A stretch of 64,000 nt of DNA from Alitta virens (taxonomy: Eukaryota > Annelida > Polychaeta > Phyllodocida > Nereididae): contig OW028577.1 in the NCBI GenBank assembly GCA_932294295.1, positions 8,204,001 through 8,268,000 of the forward strand. Reading direction: 5' to 3'. The notes under the pieces are model-generated. The model made no database searches, was not told where the DNA came from, and saw only the letters and a program-made list of their open reading frames with translations. How positions within the stretch are numbered: the stretch's first letter is position 1; each line of letters opens with the position of its first letter. Both the position numbers and the translations under genes were made by a program. Of the stretch, positions 24,111-34,560 are shown in pieces.

Positions 24111-24165
24111 TGACGTCATGATAACATCACCACGTGACCTATCTGTTGATTACTAATCGACCAAT
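24111..24165. promoter_or_regulatory. CRE + E-box + CCAAT cluster
   Basis: A full CRE palindrome TGACGTCA (24111-24118), an E-box CACGTG (24131-24136) and a CCAAT box (24161-24165) fall within 55 bases. This combination is typical of proximal promoters. No TATA box or coding start was recognised nearby. Confidence 0.4.
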
Positions 24166-25200
24166 CAGATTCCCCCTCTCGTTCTAATGTGCATTATTCG
24201 TGTAGATCAAATCTAGACCAATCCTGTGCTAGGAAATTGAATAACAAACCGTGCATATTAGTAAACTGACACCAGATGAACAAAATTTAATTTCCCTTGA
24301 CTTCAACTTAAGTCTATTATTCCATTCAATTGTCTGCACCCAATAGTGCATCTATAAAGGCATAACGTTTCTTAGCACAGAGTCAATGCTTTTTGTAATG
24401 TTAAAACATCGATTAAAGTCTTGAATAAAACAAGCAGATGACTCCGTATTAAAAATTCTTTAATAACTTAATCGGATGATGCGGGTTCGGTTGCTGAGGC
24501 TGGTCAAGACATCAAATAAGATGACGTAAGAATGAGCCTATTGCAAATTGCCATGAGTTTACACTTGGTGCACAGATCTATACAACAGCCTTCAAAGTGG
24601 CTGGGTCCTTTGAAGTGAATTGACTAAGGAATTTTCAAGCGACTTTCAGCCAGCGTTCTAGCCAGCCAGCATTTCAGCCAGCATTTCCATTCAGCTGCCT
24701 GAATGACAAGAGAGGAAGTGCGCGCCCAACTCACAGCCATATCAGCCTCGGCAGCTTATGCATAACGGCTGCAAAATTGCAGCTGATGGGATGAAATTGC
24801 TCAGAATTATATGGGGAAGATTATATGTAACAGAACAACACAAAAGCCGCTACAAGAGCAGCATTCGACACTTTCAAATCAATTACACGAGGAGACCCGC
24901 TGCAGAGACAGGTAAATGCTCACAGCGGCTTCAATAAATGCTAATGAATACAAAATACCGATAGAATTAAGTCTTTATAACACGCTCCAGCTAGCTGCCA
25001 ATTGAGTTTAATACCCAACAATGGCATTTCTTTCACGATTATTTCTCAAACGCGGCCAACCTGGCGCTAGTAACAACTCATTTGACAATGTCACATTAGA
25101 ATGAGAAAACACTGCAGCAGATTGGCCTCACTTGAGAGGACAAAAAGGCAATTGAACATGTGTTCAATGTTCTCTCGGACTATCATAGGGCGGCACAGTT

Positions 25201-25201
<1 letters not shown>
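24166..25201. other. Unassigned non-coding DNA
   Basis: GATGCGG at 24478-24484; AGCCAGC repeats near 24648-24690; an ETS-like AGGAAGTG followed by GCGCGC near 24713-24727. No gene was seen. Confidence 0.45.
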
Positions 25202-25235
<34 letters not shown>

Positions 25236-25251
25236 ATGCTGTTGTTGTTGT
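25202..25251. repeat. (CTG)n tract with GTT tail
   Basis: About eleven CTG units, then GATGCTGTTGTTGTTG. It is the source of the poly-Ala run in the 78-residue plus frame at 25160-25396. Confidence 0.95.
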
Positions 25252-25568
25252 GAGGGGCTGGGTCACATCGCTAACGTTTGTTCGCATAAACAAACGATTT
25301 CTACGCTTTACTGATTCTGTATCATCTTTGTTCAGACATCATTTCATGTCAACCTTTCATCTACAAAGCATGCAATCACCAAGCACTGATGTATAATTCA
25401 CTGCACGATTTTCTTGCTGTCAATACATCATGTTAACTCTGGTTATTAGAACGATTACGCATGTAGCAGATTTATGGTGTAAATCTACATAAAACGTAAT
25501 AAAACATATCTGGGGTTTTTATAACGATGATTTAGTGCAACGAAGGCCCGTATGATTATTCACCCCAT

Positions 25569-25702
25569 AGGTGACCTCACTATTTGATGTCCTCCATCCC
25601 TTTTATCTGTGAGGTCACCTGGTCTAATGACGCCTAGCATACGTTGTGCGTGTCGTCATTGTCACGCTGACACGCTCTGATTGGCCCGTTCAGATGACGT
25701 CA
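25569..25702. promoter_or_regulatory. Inverted AGGTGACCTCAC pair with CCAAT and CRE
   Basis: AGGTGACCTCAC (25569-25580) and its exact reverse complement (25609-25620) are separated by 28 bases. A reverse CCAAT box (ATTGG, 25680-25684) and a full CRE TGACGTCA (25695-25702) follow. The inverted arms hold nuclear-receptor half-sites (TGACCT/AGGTCA) and could also form a 12-bp stem. The closeness of CCAAT and CRE suggests a promoter or enhancer. No transcript is visible next to it. Confidence 0.5.
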
Positions 25703-26989
25703 CTCACACGTCCAGGGCAACGTTGCAAGGCTGATCCTATCTCAAGGGTCAACTTGTGACGGTCGTCTTATCATCAGAGTGCATTGTGTGCCTTTGTGTG
25801 GGCAAAATGACCCTTATCTCTGCCATCCACAAGGCGTAATACCCTTTTAGGGCTTTTCCTTACTTAGATATATTCAACGGGAGAGATTTGATCAGCCTTA
25901 AAAACAGGAGAGTCCCCATCAGGGGAGTTCCATCCGCTGGTGTCAATATACACAGTTGATGCAAATCCCATTGCATGTACCTGAGCTCCATGCTCATAAT
26001 TAAATCATGCTAAACGCTGGGGCTTAAATTGTACCTCATGACAAAGTCATGGCTATTTTACGACCAGGTGTCACACTATCATTGTCTTTCGTGTTCACGG
26101 ACACAGAGGTGACCCCTGAACGACACAGAGTGACCAGCGACTGACCATGCTGTCAGAGATGTTTGGCAAAACGATTTTGTGCACACAATTTAAAATGGTG
26201 CTGTATGATTGTTGTCAGAGGTCTGGGACTGCATGAAAGCCACAGCGGTCACCCAAATGACCCATCCAAGCATGCTGACCTTTAATCCGGCCCAGCCATG
26301 CATAAAACACGCGCCAAAGCAGCTGCAACTACGCGACTGACCTCTAGCGGATACTGGGCGCCCTAACCCGGTGGGAATGGTGAGCATACAAGGCCTATCA
26401 GAAATGCTTGAGAACCATTTTGCCTACTCTGCACACTGTGCACAGGCCAGCTACAATGGGTCCACTCATCCACTGCCCAATTGTGACAACCACGTTCAAT
26501 AATCTGCCCATACGCAACCATCGAGTTTGTGTAAACACTGTTGCACAATGTTATAATTCCCTAGTGTGGGGCAGCAGCACAAGCCAAGCAAATAAGCAGG
26601 AAAATATACCGCCCAAAAGATTAAACAAACAACATGTCACTGGTCCTATTTCAAAATACAGAAATACGTTTTTCTTTACAAACGAATATCCCTTAAAGTG
26701 TACCCCGAACACTGCATTACATTTCATTATATGAAATAAACATCAGATTAAGTGAACAATTCAGACTATAGACAGCAGCACACACTGTCATTGGGCCACC
26801 TGTACATAACGCAAATACAGCATCAGTATCACCCAAGTCATTTGAGTGAAAGAGGCGAGTTAAGAGAGCCATTGGTCACTCCAAATAGCCTCTTACATAA
26901 TGCACCAGACTTACGCTGTGTTGCCCTCAGGTCCAGAGCTGTAGAGTGACCCATGCATGGGATGGTCAGCTGTGGTCATCACCAGCAGT
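25703..26989. other. Unassigned non-coding DNA
   Basis: TGACC/GGTCA words are frequent at 26090-26150. A 108-residue plus frame (26408-26734) has no recognisable domain. Nothing else was seen. Confidence 0.45.
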
Positions 26990-27020
26990 CAGCTTGACCA
27001 TTGAAGCTGTGGTCAAGCTG
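26990..27020. promoter_or_regulatory. 11-bp inverted repeat CAGCTTGACCA
   Basis: CAGCTTGACCA (26990-27000) and its exact complement (27010-27020) flank nine bases. It lies within a run of TGGTCA/TGACCA words (26960-27110), flanked by two ATGCATGGG words. It could be a binding palindrome or a small stem-loop. Confidence 0.45.
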
Positions 27021-27988
27021 ATGACATGCGTAATGCATGGGTAAGGCTACAATCGTAGCCATTAGGGTGGTATTAAGCACCCTGACGCGAGTGATGGTCA
27101 GATAACCCGATTGTCAAACATGCCCTTGAAAGGAAGGGTGTGCGAAGCTGGTCCACTTGCTGTCCTGTTTCGTCATGGAAAATGGCAATCATGTGGCAAA
27201 CAGCATGATACTGCAGGCACCATACATCCTGCAGTACCCTGACAAACCAACTCAATAAGGCAGAGATGCTTGGGGCTATGCCAAGATTATCTGACTCACT
27301 TCTCTTCAGAATCTTCATAAAAGTATCTCCGAGAAATCATGTTGCAGAGTAAGGGAATTAGCAATGAAAAGGAGGCAATAGATTCAATTACTACATTAGA
27401 TGGGACCCAGGGTCACTCGTATTTGCTCAAAGGAGCCCCCCTTCATCATGGGAGGGTGCAGCTAGAACAACTTCGCATCACGAACTTTGCAAGGGGTGTT
27501 TACTGTCTGCGGGGCATGTGGGGTTGGTGCCAACCTCTGCCCTCACTACAACGCTTCAAAACATAGACGCAATCAAGCGGTTGTCCCAGAGGGCGCCACA
27601 TGCCATCCGCTACTTTTGTTTCTATTCTATTAACTGTCTGTATACAAGCAGAGCTCCCAGAAGGCTTTGCGAAGTGGAAATCAATGGTGCACTGTACTTG
27701 GCTGCTTGTCTTTTACTGAGCAAACTGCAAAATCCAAGAAGCGCTATGGCCATCAACTGGCATCCAGGAAATGCAGTTATCCCTCTGCGTTCAGCCATAA
27801 GGACAAATTATACCCCTGTGTTCCTGCTGGCCTTACATGCTGGGGAAACTGCACAAGGCAAGGTCCTCTAAGTCCTCATTTCTGTGTGGAGTGGACCAGA
27901 GCATTCTATTTACAAATCTAAAGCGCCATTCAAAGCAAACAGCTGCTTGAGATGATGTAGGACACGAGAGATGCTTTGGCTTCACTCT

Positions 27989-27990
<2 letters not shown>
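27021..27990. other. Unassigned non-coding DNA
   Basis: Plus frames at 27339-27566, 27518-27871 and 27667-27921 overlap in different phases and show no family signature. No RNA gene was seen. Confidence 0.45.

Positions 27991-28020
<30 letters not shown>
27991..28020. repeat. (CTG)10 microsatellite
   Basis: Ten uninterrupted CTG units, with GATGCGG 17 bases downstream (28037-28043). Confidence 0.97.
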
Positions 28021-28021
<1 letters not shown>

Positions 28022-28320
28022 AATAAGGCTTTCCCTGATGCGGCACTGACTGCATCTCAGCTTCCCCTGGCTCCCCTATCAAATACGCCACTTGCGCTAT
28101 GAGCCGCGACGTTAACTGAGATTAAACGGCAGGCCAGTTAGCCGACATGCATCATTATTAGTAGCCCGTATGATGCCGAATCGTTCTCCCTTGGCCATTT
28201 ACATCAATCGCCTTGCTGAATCTCTCATACTCCTCTTGCTGTATTTCATCCAACCTTAGCTTCTCAGCTGTCCTTTTCTTGTGGCAGTAAGGGTAGACCA
28301 TCAACTCTACCTGACATAAG

Positions 28321-28356
28321 CTGCAGCAGCATCAGCATCAGCAGCAGCAGCATCAG
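28321..28356. repeat. CAG/CAT-rich tract
   Basis: CAG units interrupted by CAT. It resembles tracts at 16873, 29178, 33071, 43212 and 50560. Confidence 0.9.
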
Positions 28357-29177
28357 GTAGACCTTAGCATCCTGCTCTTTTCAAAAGCACCGAGTGAGCA
28401 GTCTTCGTTGGCTTGGGGCATTAGATGGAGTCGTGTACACTCATCTTAGTCAACAGTGGACTCAAGCCTTCCTCAATTATGTATAGGAGCAGAGGGCCTC
28501 GATGGACATAGAGCTCTACTTAGACAATAAAGCCTTTGCTTGCTCTACCCTAGACTAGGAGGTCATTAATGCTGTGCTAACGCAAGGGGACTCTTTAGCA
28601 CACTGCAAAATGCAAGCACATAATGACAGCCACTTACATTTGACTCTGGTCAGTACTGAAGCTCTAATAGCATCCATTGTCCAGTACAGGTAAACAGTGA
28701 CTGCGGGTAATGACTGACAAGAGGTAATGATTGACAGGTGTCGCCTAGGGATAGGATTTTACTGTGTGGCCAATTATCTTTAATTGCAATTAACGTGACT
28801 AATAGGACAGTAATGCCTTCTTCTCAAGCTGCTACCGCGTCCAATATTATGTCTAAGAACTAGTAAGACTTTCCTAGAATATAGCAGACACTTCATGGAT
28901 TTATGGCACTGTTTTGTTTTTGTCACCTAACTCGGGCAAATTCTACCGTAGAAATACATGGGCACGCGCCCCAATCCAAGACATTGAACACAACCCAAAG
29001 AATGGCAGATTTTCGGAGAGTGCATGGTGGGATTTGACGGTTGGCCAGAAATCTTGACAGACCAACATAAATTTGACAGCTGAAGGGCTCCTGAGCTCAC
29101 TTAGATCGTGAGCTGAGGAGCAGAAATCAAGAGAGAGAAAAACATGGGCAGCAGCACGCAGCTTCTCAGCTTCTCAA
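28357..29177. other. Unassigned non-coding DNA
   Basis: No coding, RNA or repeat feature was recognised. Confidence 0.45.
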
Positions 29178-29226
29178 CATCAGCAGCATCAGCGTCAACT
29201 GCAGCAGCAGCAGCAGCAGCTGCAGC
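29178..29226. repeat. CAG/CAT-rich tract
   Basis: CATCAGCAGCATCAGCG followed by about six CAG units. It produces the Leu-rich start of the minus frame at 29166-29399, which is not considered a gene. Confidence 0.9.
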
Positions 29227-32200
29227 CTCAAAGAAGATTTCATTTGAGAAGCTTGGAAGTCATGCTGTAGCAGTTTGAGACCAATAGATGTGTGGCCATA
29301 AAGTGATGATTGAAACCTGTGATGATGTTCATGAATATCCTCAAAGAAAGGCTTAATATGATGGACACCCTGAGCCCCCTTATGGCTGGTCTCATGCAAT
29401 GCTGCAGGATGTTTGCCACTTCAGATAAGATCAGATAAGCAGACCTTGCTCAGAAGGCAAACTCGCTTAAACTTTTGCCACTTGAGTTTGATAAGAGTGG
29501 ACAAAGCCACAGATGCGGATTACACAAGGTCCTCGAGGGGCCACCCAAATGACCTTCAGCTCAAAAGGTCATAAGGACCTTGTGAGGAACCGAAATGGTG
29601 TAGGTCGTTGCCACAAAAGGTCCCATCAACAGACCATTGTGCGGAAAACAGATAAAATGGCAAGGCCATCAACAACTTGGTGTCAGTTACTAACAGCTGG
29701 GGGTCAGACTTCTTGGAGTCGGAATGTAATAGCGGATTTTCGACTGCATTAACCCAGGTGAACTTTGGAAATCAATAAACAAGACCCATGGCATAAATTC
29801 CATAAATCAGAATTACATGACATGACTTCCTTATGTAGAACAGACAGCAATTTGCATGACATGTTTTTTTGGCATGAAGAAGAACTGTTGGTTGAAAAGA
29901 CCTTGCAGATGAACAGGACCAGAATGTCTTTTACAAACCACATACATATTCGTCAGGCATTTCTCGACTTCTCTTCTCTACAGTTCTTTACGGTTCTTTA
30001 CATTGGGAGTTTGCATCAAAAGCCACACTGCAGAATGACATAGAATATGCAGTTGCCGCTGCTGGGCCACTGCTGCTGCTGCTGCTGGGATGCTGTGGAA
30101 TTGTGTGTAGATGCAAGATTCAGAGAAAGAGATGCAAGATTCAGCAGCAGGTCAGGGCCGCATCAGAATGATGCTGGTGTTTTTATGGGAGGAGAGGGAT
30201 ACAAGTGTCAGACATGGAGACATTTGATGAGTGACTGGGTTGCTTGGCCTCCTCTCCCTGACCCTTCCCAGCGTCCACAATCAATAAGAAAAACCCCCCG
30301 GCCCCTCCACCATATTAATAATAAAGACACGTGCCCGGGGGGGCTGGGCTGGGGTGGCAACTGTCCGTGCCCCCGTGGGTTTGGGGGGCTCATTCAACTT
30401 GCTCAGTCAATACCACCATCAATAAGAAGGGCGGGGTGGGAAGACACTGGTCAGTCTGGACCTGATCTCCCAAAGATCACATATCCCCTACTACTGGCCT
30501 GTTCGATTGTATACATGTAAATGAGGGGTAGCAACGGCCCATCTAGGGTAATGGACAGGCCAGGGCAGCAATATCACCACTCCAACAAGTGTATATTGGA
30601 TCCTGGGGTAAATGTAGCTTATATCCAGTCGTCTATGTATGCATTTCACACCAGTGCACATTCCCCTTGTACTCTATGACATTTTAAGCCACTATTATAA
30701 TTGTGCTACAATCTAATCCAATAAACACTAGTGGTAGATGCACTTTTTTCGTTCTTTATGCAAGTCCAAATCGTTGAATAAATGCTGTTCTTCAGAAGCG
30801 TAGCATGGAGCATTTTATACATGGGTGCATCCGAGTAAAAGAGAAAACAAGAAAAGAAAAAAAAGATCTCGAGTTGGCAACCATGTGAATAGATAAACAC
30901 AAAACCAAGCACAAAGCTGTTAGATTGGTGAATCTCTTTTTGCAGTAAGAGGAGACATCGCATAGTTAGTTTTAGCCCTATCTCATGGCCCATGTACATG
31001 AAAGGGGGAAGGCGATGTGGCTCAAGGGACCCCTTCCTACTGCAGACCTCCCCGGCTCCCCACTGGTCCCCTCTCTGGGCTCTCATTCCGCTCTACTCTG
31101 CATATGGTTGTGATATATCCGCTATATGAAATACTATGAAGTAATTTGTAAACAAGAGGATGTGGAAAATGAGGCGTATGAGTCTGTAAGAACAATTACC
31201 AACCGACATTTATGTTTGCCGAGGTCTCTATTGCAATGCAGTATTCATGGGCAGAGGCATAATATGCCTCACACGGGCTCCACCTCTCCACAAAATGAAT
31301 TCTAATGGCCAGCACTCACATCTCAATGCTCCAAGCTCACTCGAATGACATTTGTATGATTGGCGTAGTGACACTAATAACGTGTGCAAAATAAGACCCA
31401 CAAGTGTCCCACAGGATAAGTTATAGAGAATGAGGTGACAGCTATTATAGATGGTCTGTGGACATGTCAGCTTTTGACTGAAGTGCCTCGATCACTCATA
31501 CATGGACTTGGGGTGTGTGAAAGCTCAATGAAAGACCTGAAAAGCTGATACTTGTATTACAGTGAGCCAGCTGCAGTGGCCAGCCAAGTTTGTCGATATG
31601 TTTTGGTAATAGTGGCCACGTGTAGACGGTTAATAGCGAATACTAGGGCAACGTTGAATGCTCTGGGGGCAAGTCATGAAGTGCATGAAACGTGCCAGGT
31701 CATCTGTGACGAACTTATGATTGCACAAAAAAAATCTCCCGCCACTGAGACGCAACGAAGACATGGGAAAATAGCGCCCAGGGTTTGTTAACATGCGAAC
31801 ACCCTCACGATATTCCCACAGTGATAAATTGCAAGTTTTATAAAGACTGACTTACCAGTAGGGGGTTATCTAGTTGAACGCAGTGCATCACCAGTTAGCA
31901 AGGTAATCCGTGTGGCTAGTGGCACCTGAAGCAAAGAGAGACAGTGGTCAGTGTGTATCCAATGATGCTGCAGCAGCTACAGCGATGGGCTCCGCATCAG
32001 TTGCTGGCTAGGCAGCGTATGAAGCCGGAGTCAGTGAATGGGGCATGGACTGAGAGCGCTGGCTGGCGTTGGCAGGTGGTTGGCTGAGCGGGCGGGGCTT
32101 TGAAGGCGCTCAGCATTCACATGGAAAAGAGAGGAGAGGAGAGTGGGAGAAGAGAGGGGGGATAGAGGGAGAGAGGATGAGAGGGAAACACATGCAACAG

Positions 32201-33070
32201 ACCATGCACTCACGCACATCACCACAACATACTTAATACAAACAAGTTGCATCACCTAAAACAATCTTCAACAACAAGAGACACTCTCTCTCTCTCTCTG
32301 TCAAGTATAGCCATCAATCTTCCAAGCTTAGACACCACTTCGACAGTGTAAGTATCCCATTAGACAACCAAACAAACACTCTGCGGATGACTCTCGCAAA
32401 CAAGGCTAATAACATTTAATTGGGTCATTACGGTCTTTACCTCATTCTCATCTCAAATCAACAATAATAATAAAAAATCTGCAGCACAAACAATCCATAC
32501 ATCAATGGCACACTCAAAGTTATCTATCTGTAGCACCTTTCAGTGCCATTTTCATCAAATTTGTTGTCTCTTTATGTTTAATATAATGACAACAAATCAT
32601 GAATAAAGAAAACAAGGCGTTCGTGATAGGAGGCATCGAGATTGCCATTCCCCAGAGAGTCATAGGCCCTTACAGAATCACTTGCAAATGACCGCACTTA
32701 AATGAAGGACATCAAAGGGCCGTTGACCAGCATTGGCGTGAGATGCTTGTCTTCAGGATGTGGTGAGTCCGCATCACTGGCTGGGGAAGCAGGTGACCGC
32801 CTGTCCATCACTGTAACTGGCCTGGAGAGTATCAGGAGCCAGAATGACACGACGACACGACATGGTTAGATGTTACACCAGTTATAAGAAGAGTGGTCAT
32901 GGATGAGCATCACAAGGTCATCTATTCATGCCCAGCCACACAGAAAATAGAATACTTTGTAATAGTACCCTCCATTGTGACAAAATATCATTCTTTATCT
33001 CAGAAACGTGCTGGTGCTCACTTAACACACAAGGTAACCAAATGAACTGTGTTTGCTCTATCTAACAGTT
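29227..33070. other. Unassigned non-coding DNA with minor repeats
   Basis: Visible items: (CTG)n at 30071-30087; GC-rich segment 30240-30440 with C and G runs; GA-rich stretch 32115-32190 and (CT)n at 32283-32300; GATGCGG or complement at 29512-29518, 30158-30164, 31992-31998 and 32769-32775. The 157-residue plus frame at 30047-30520 is Cys-rich at its start only because of the CTG repeat and has no domain. No gene is supported. Confidence 0.45.
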
Positions 33071-33119
33071 CAGCATCAACAACTGCAGCAGCATCAACAA
33101 CTGCAGCAGCATCAGCAGT
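33071..33119. repeat. 18-bp CAG/CAT tandem repeat
   Basis: CAGCATCAACAACTGCAG is repeated about 2.6 times. Two GATGCGG copies follow (33133-33139, 33141-33147), then another CAG run at 33184-33197 and a further GATGCGG at 33349-33355. This is the densest association of the motif with CAG tracts. Confidence 0.9.
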
Positions 33120-33292
33120 CTGAACTGATGGGGATGCGGAGATGCGGAGATGCAGTCCAGTGCAATGACGGCAAACAGGTCCACAGCAGCAGCAGCAATC
33201 ATTTCAGAGGTCCTGTTGATGACCAAACGCGCTCGTGGAGGAGTAATCGCGAGCGGCCACATGACCAGAACTGCACAGAGGTCACTGTAAGA

Positions 33293-33338
33293 CACTCGTG
33301 GATCACTCGTGGATCACTCGTGTACTCGTGTACTCGTT
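33293..33338. repeat. ACTCGTG tandem array
   Basis: Units of 11 bases (CACTCGTGGAT) pass into units of 8 (CTCGTGTA). The CTCGTG core is shared with the array at 23084-23134. Confidence 0.85.
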
Positions 33339-33355
33339 AGCAGCAAGTGATGCGG

Positions 33356-34085
33356 CCCTGATCCCTGCCTCATCAAGCAGGGGATGCAAAGCACTGGGTA
33401 CAGAGGCAGAGCATCCCATCACCCTACATTGCCATATTGTTATTACAGCAGTCGTTACACAGCCTTGCAATCTACTAAATAGGATTTGTGCCTGTTCTGT
33501 AGGAATTAGCACTGAGCCCCAGGCTGTCGCACCAATACACAAGATCAAGTCCAAATCCATCCTATTTCCTATATATAGGGTGTTATGATCTCTAACTGCA
33601 ATCCACTAACTGTAATAAGTCTCTTCATAATTTGTCATTAGCTTATTTTACCCTTTTATGCAGATTAGTATACTTATAAATATCAATATCGTCAAAATTT
33701 GATAGCATTTTATATTCAATTTAATGGAAGTACCATTGTATAACTGAACATCTTACACACAGGATAACAGCAACTTAACCCATGGTAACCTTTGTGTGTA
33801 ACTTGCACAGATACAGTGATATAAAGCTTTAGAAATATTTGGAGAGCCACCATGCATACACACCGCAGGTTGACAATAGCTGCAAATTGCACCCATGATG
33901 AAGCAGCTGTTTCGAAGGGCGTTGCATCTTGTGAGGTGACATGCAACACTTGGATTGCTGCTGTGTTACATCATGCAAAACTAGGCACATCCATCTTATC
34001 ATACCTGCCACATGCATTATGCCAGGAACCTTGTGAACTTCTATCTTGGTGTATTTCCCATGCATACGTTGGGTAAATGACACAG
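33356..34085. other. Unassigned non-coding DNA
   Basis: Short overlapping frames on both strands, none with a recognisable domain. Nothing else was seen. Confidence 0.45.
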
Positions 34086-34124
34086 TTGCTGCTGCTGCTG
34101 CTACTGCTACTGCTGCTGCTGCTA

Positions 34125-34177
<53 letters not shown>

Positions 34178-34222
34178 GCTGCTACTGCTGCTGCTGCTGC
34201 TACTGCTGCTGCTGCTGCTGCA
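34086..34222. repeat. 137-bp compound CTG/CTA array
   Basis: This is the longest trinucleotide array in the window. CTG runs of two to six units are separated by single CTA units, giving a higher-order pattern of about 15-21 bases. It reads as poly-Ala/Thr in the plus frame at 34046-34243, which has no other protein-like content. Regular CTA interruptions usually stabilise such arrays against expansion. Confidence 0.97.
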
Positions 34223-34349
34223 GAGACTAGACTTGTGATGTAAAGTTCAAAGTCTTGTTTTACATCTCATCTCTGCATGGATTCTATTTAACAGCTGTCT
34301 GTGTAATTTTACTTGTGTCTTAGACCTGACAGTTGGTGTTAAACGTGAA

Positions 34350-34560
34350 ATGTATATGTACTCGAATTTCGCAATAAAATTTAATGTATCATGCCTGCAA
34401 CATCTCTCTGAAACAATTGTATTTTATTTATATATTTATTTTATTTATTCCAATATATTAAAAAACAGGATAACAACACTCAGACAAAGATGTTTTTCAA
34501 GTTGGTCCTGTTACAAAAAAAAAAATATATATATAAATATGTACATAAAAGACGTCTAAA
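34350..34560 (-). mobile_element. Possible minus-strand non-LTR retrotransposon 3' end
   Basis: Read on the minus strand, a segment with GGACCAACTTGAAAAACATC and TGAGTGTTGTTATCCTG is followed by AATAAATA-type repeats. This resembles the 3' ends of CR1/L2-like LINEs as I remember them. No coding remnant was recognised. A second TTTAT-rich patch lies at 34708-34752. Confidence 0.35.

Noticed and set aside
30047..30520. 157-residue plus-strand frame
   Set aside because: Begins in a CTG tract and continues through GC-rich, Pro/Gly-biased DNA without a domain; GC-rich DNA favours long chance frames.
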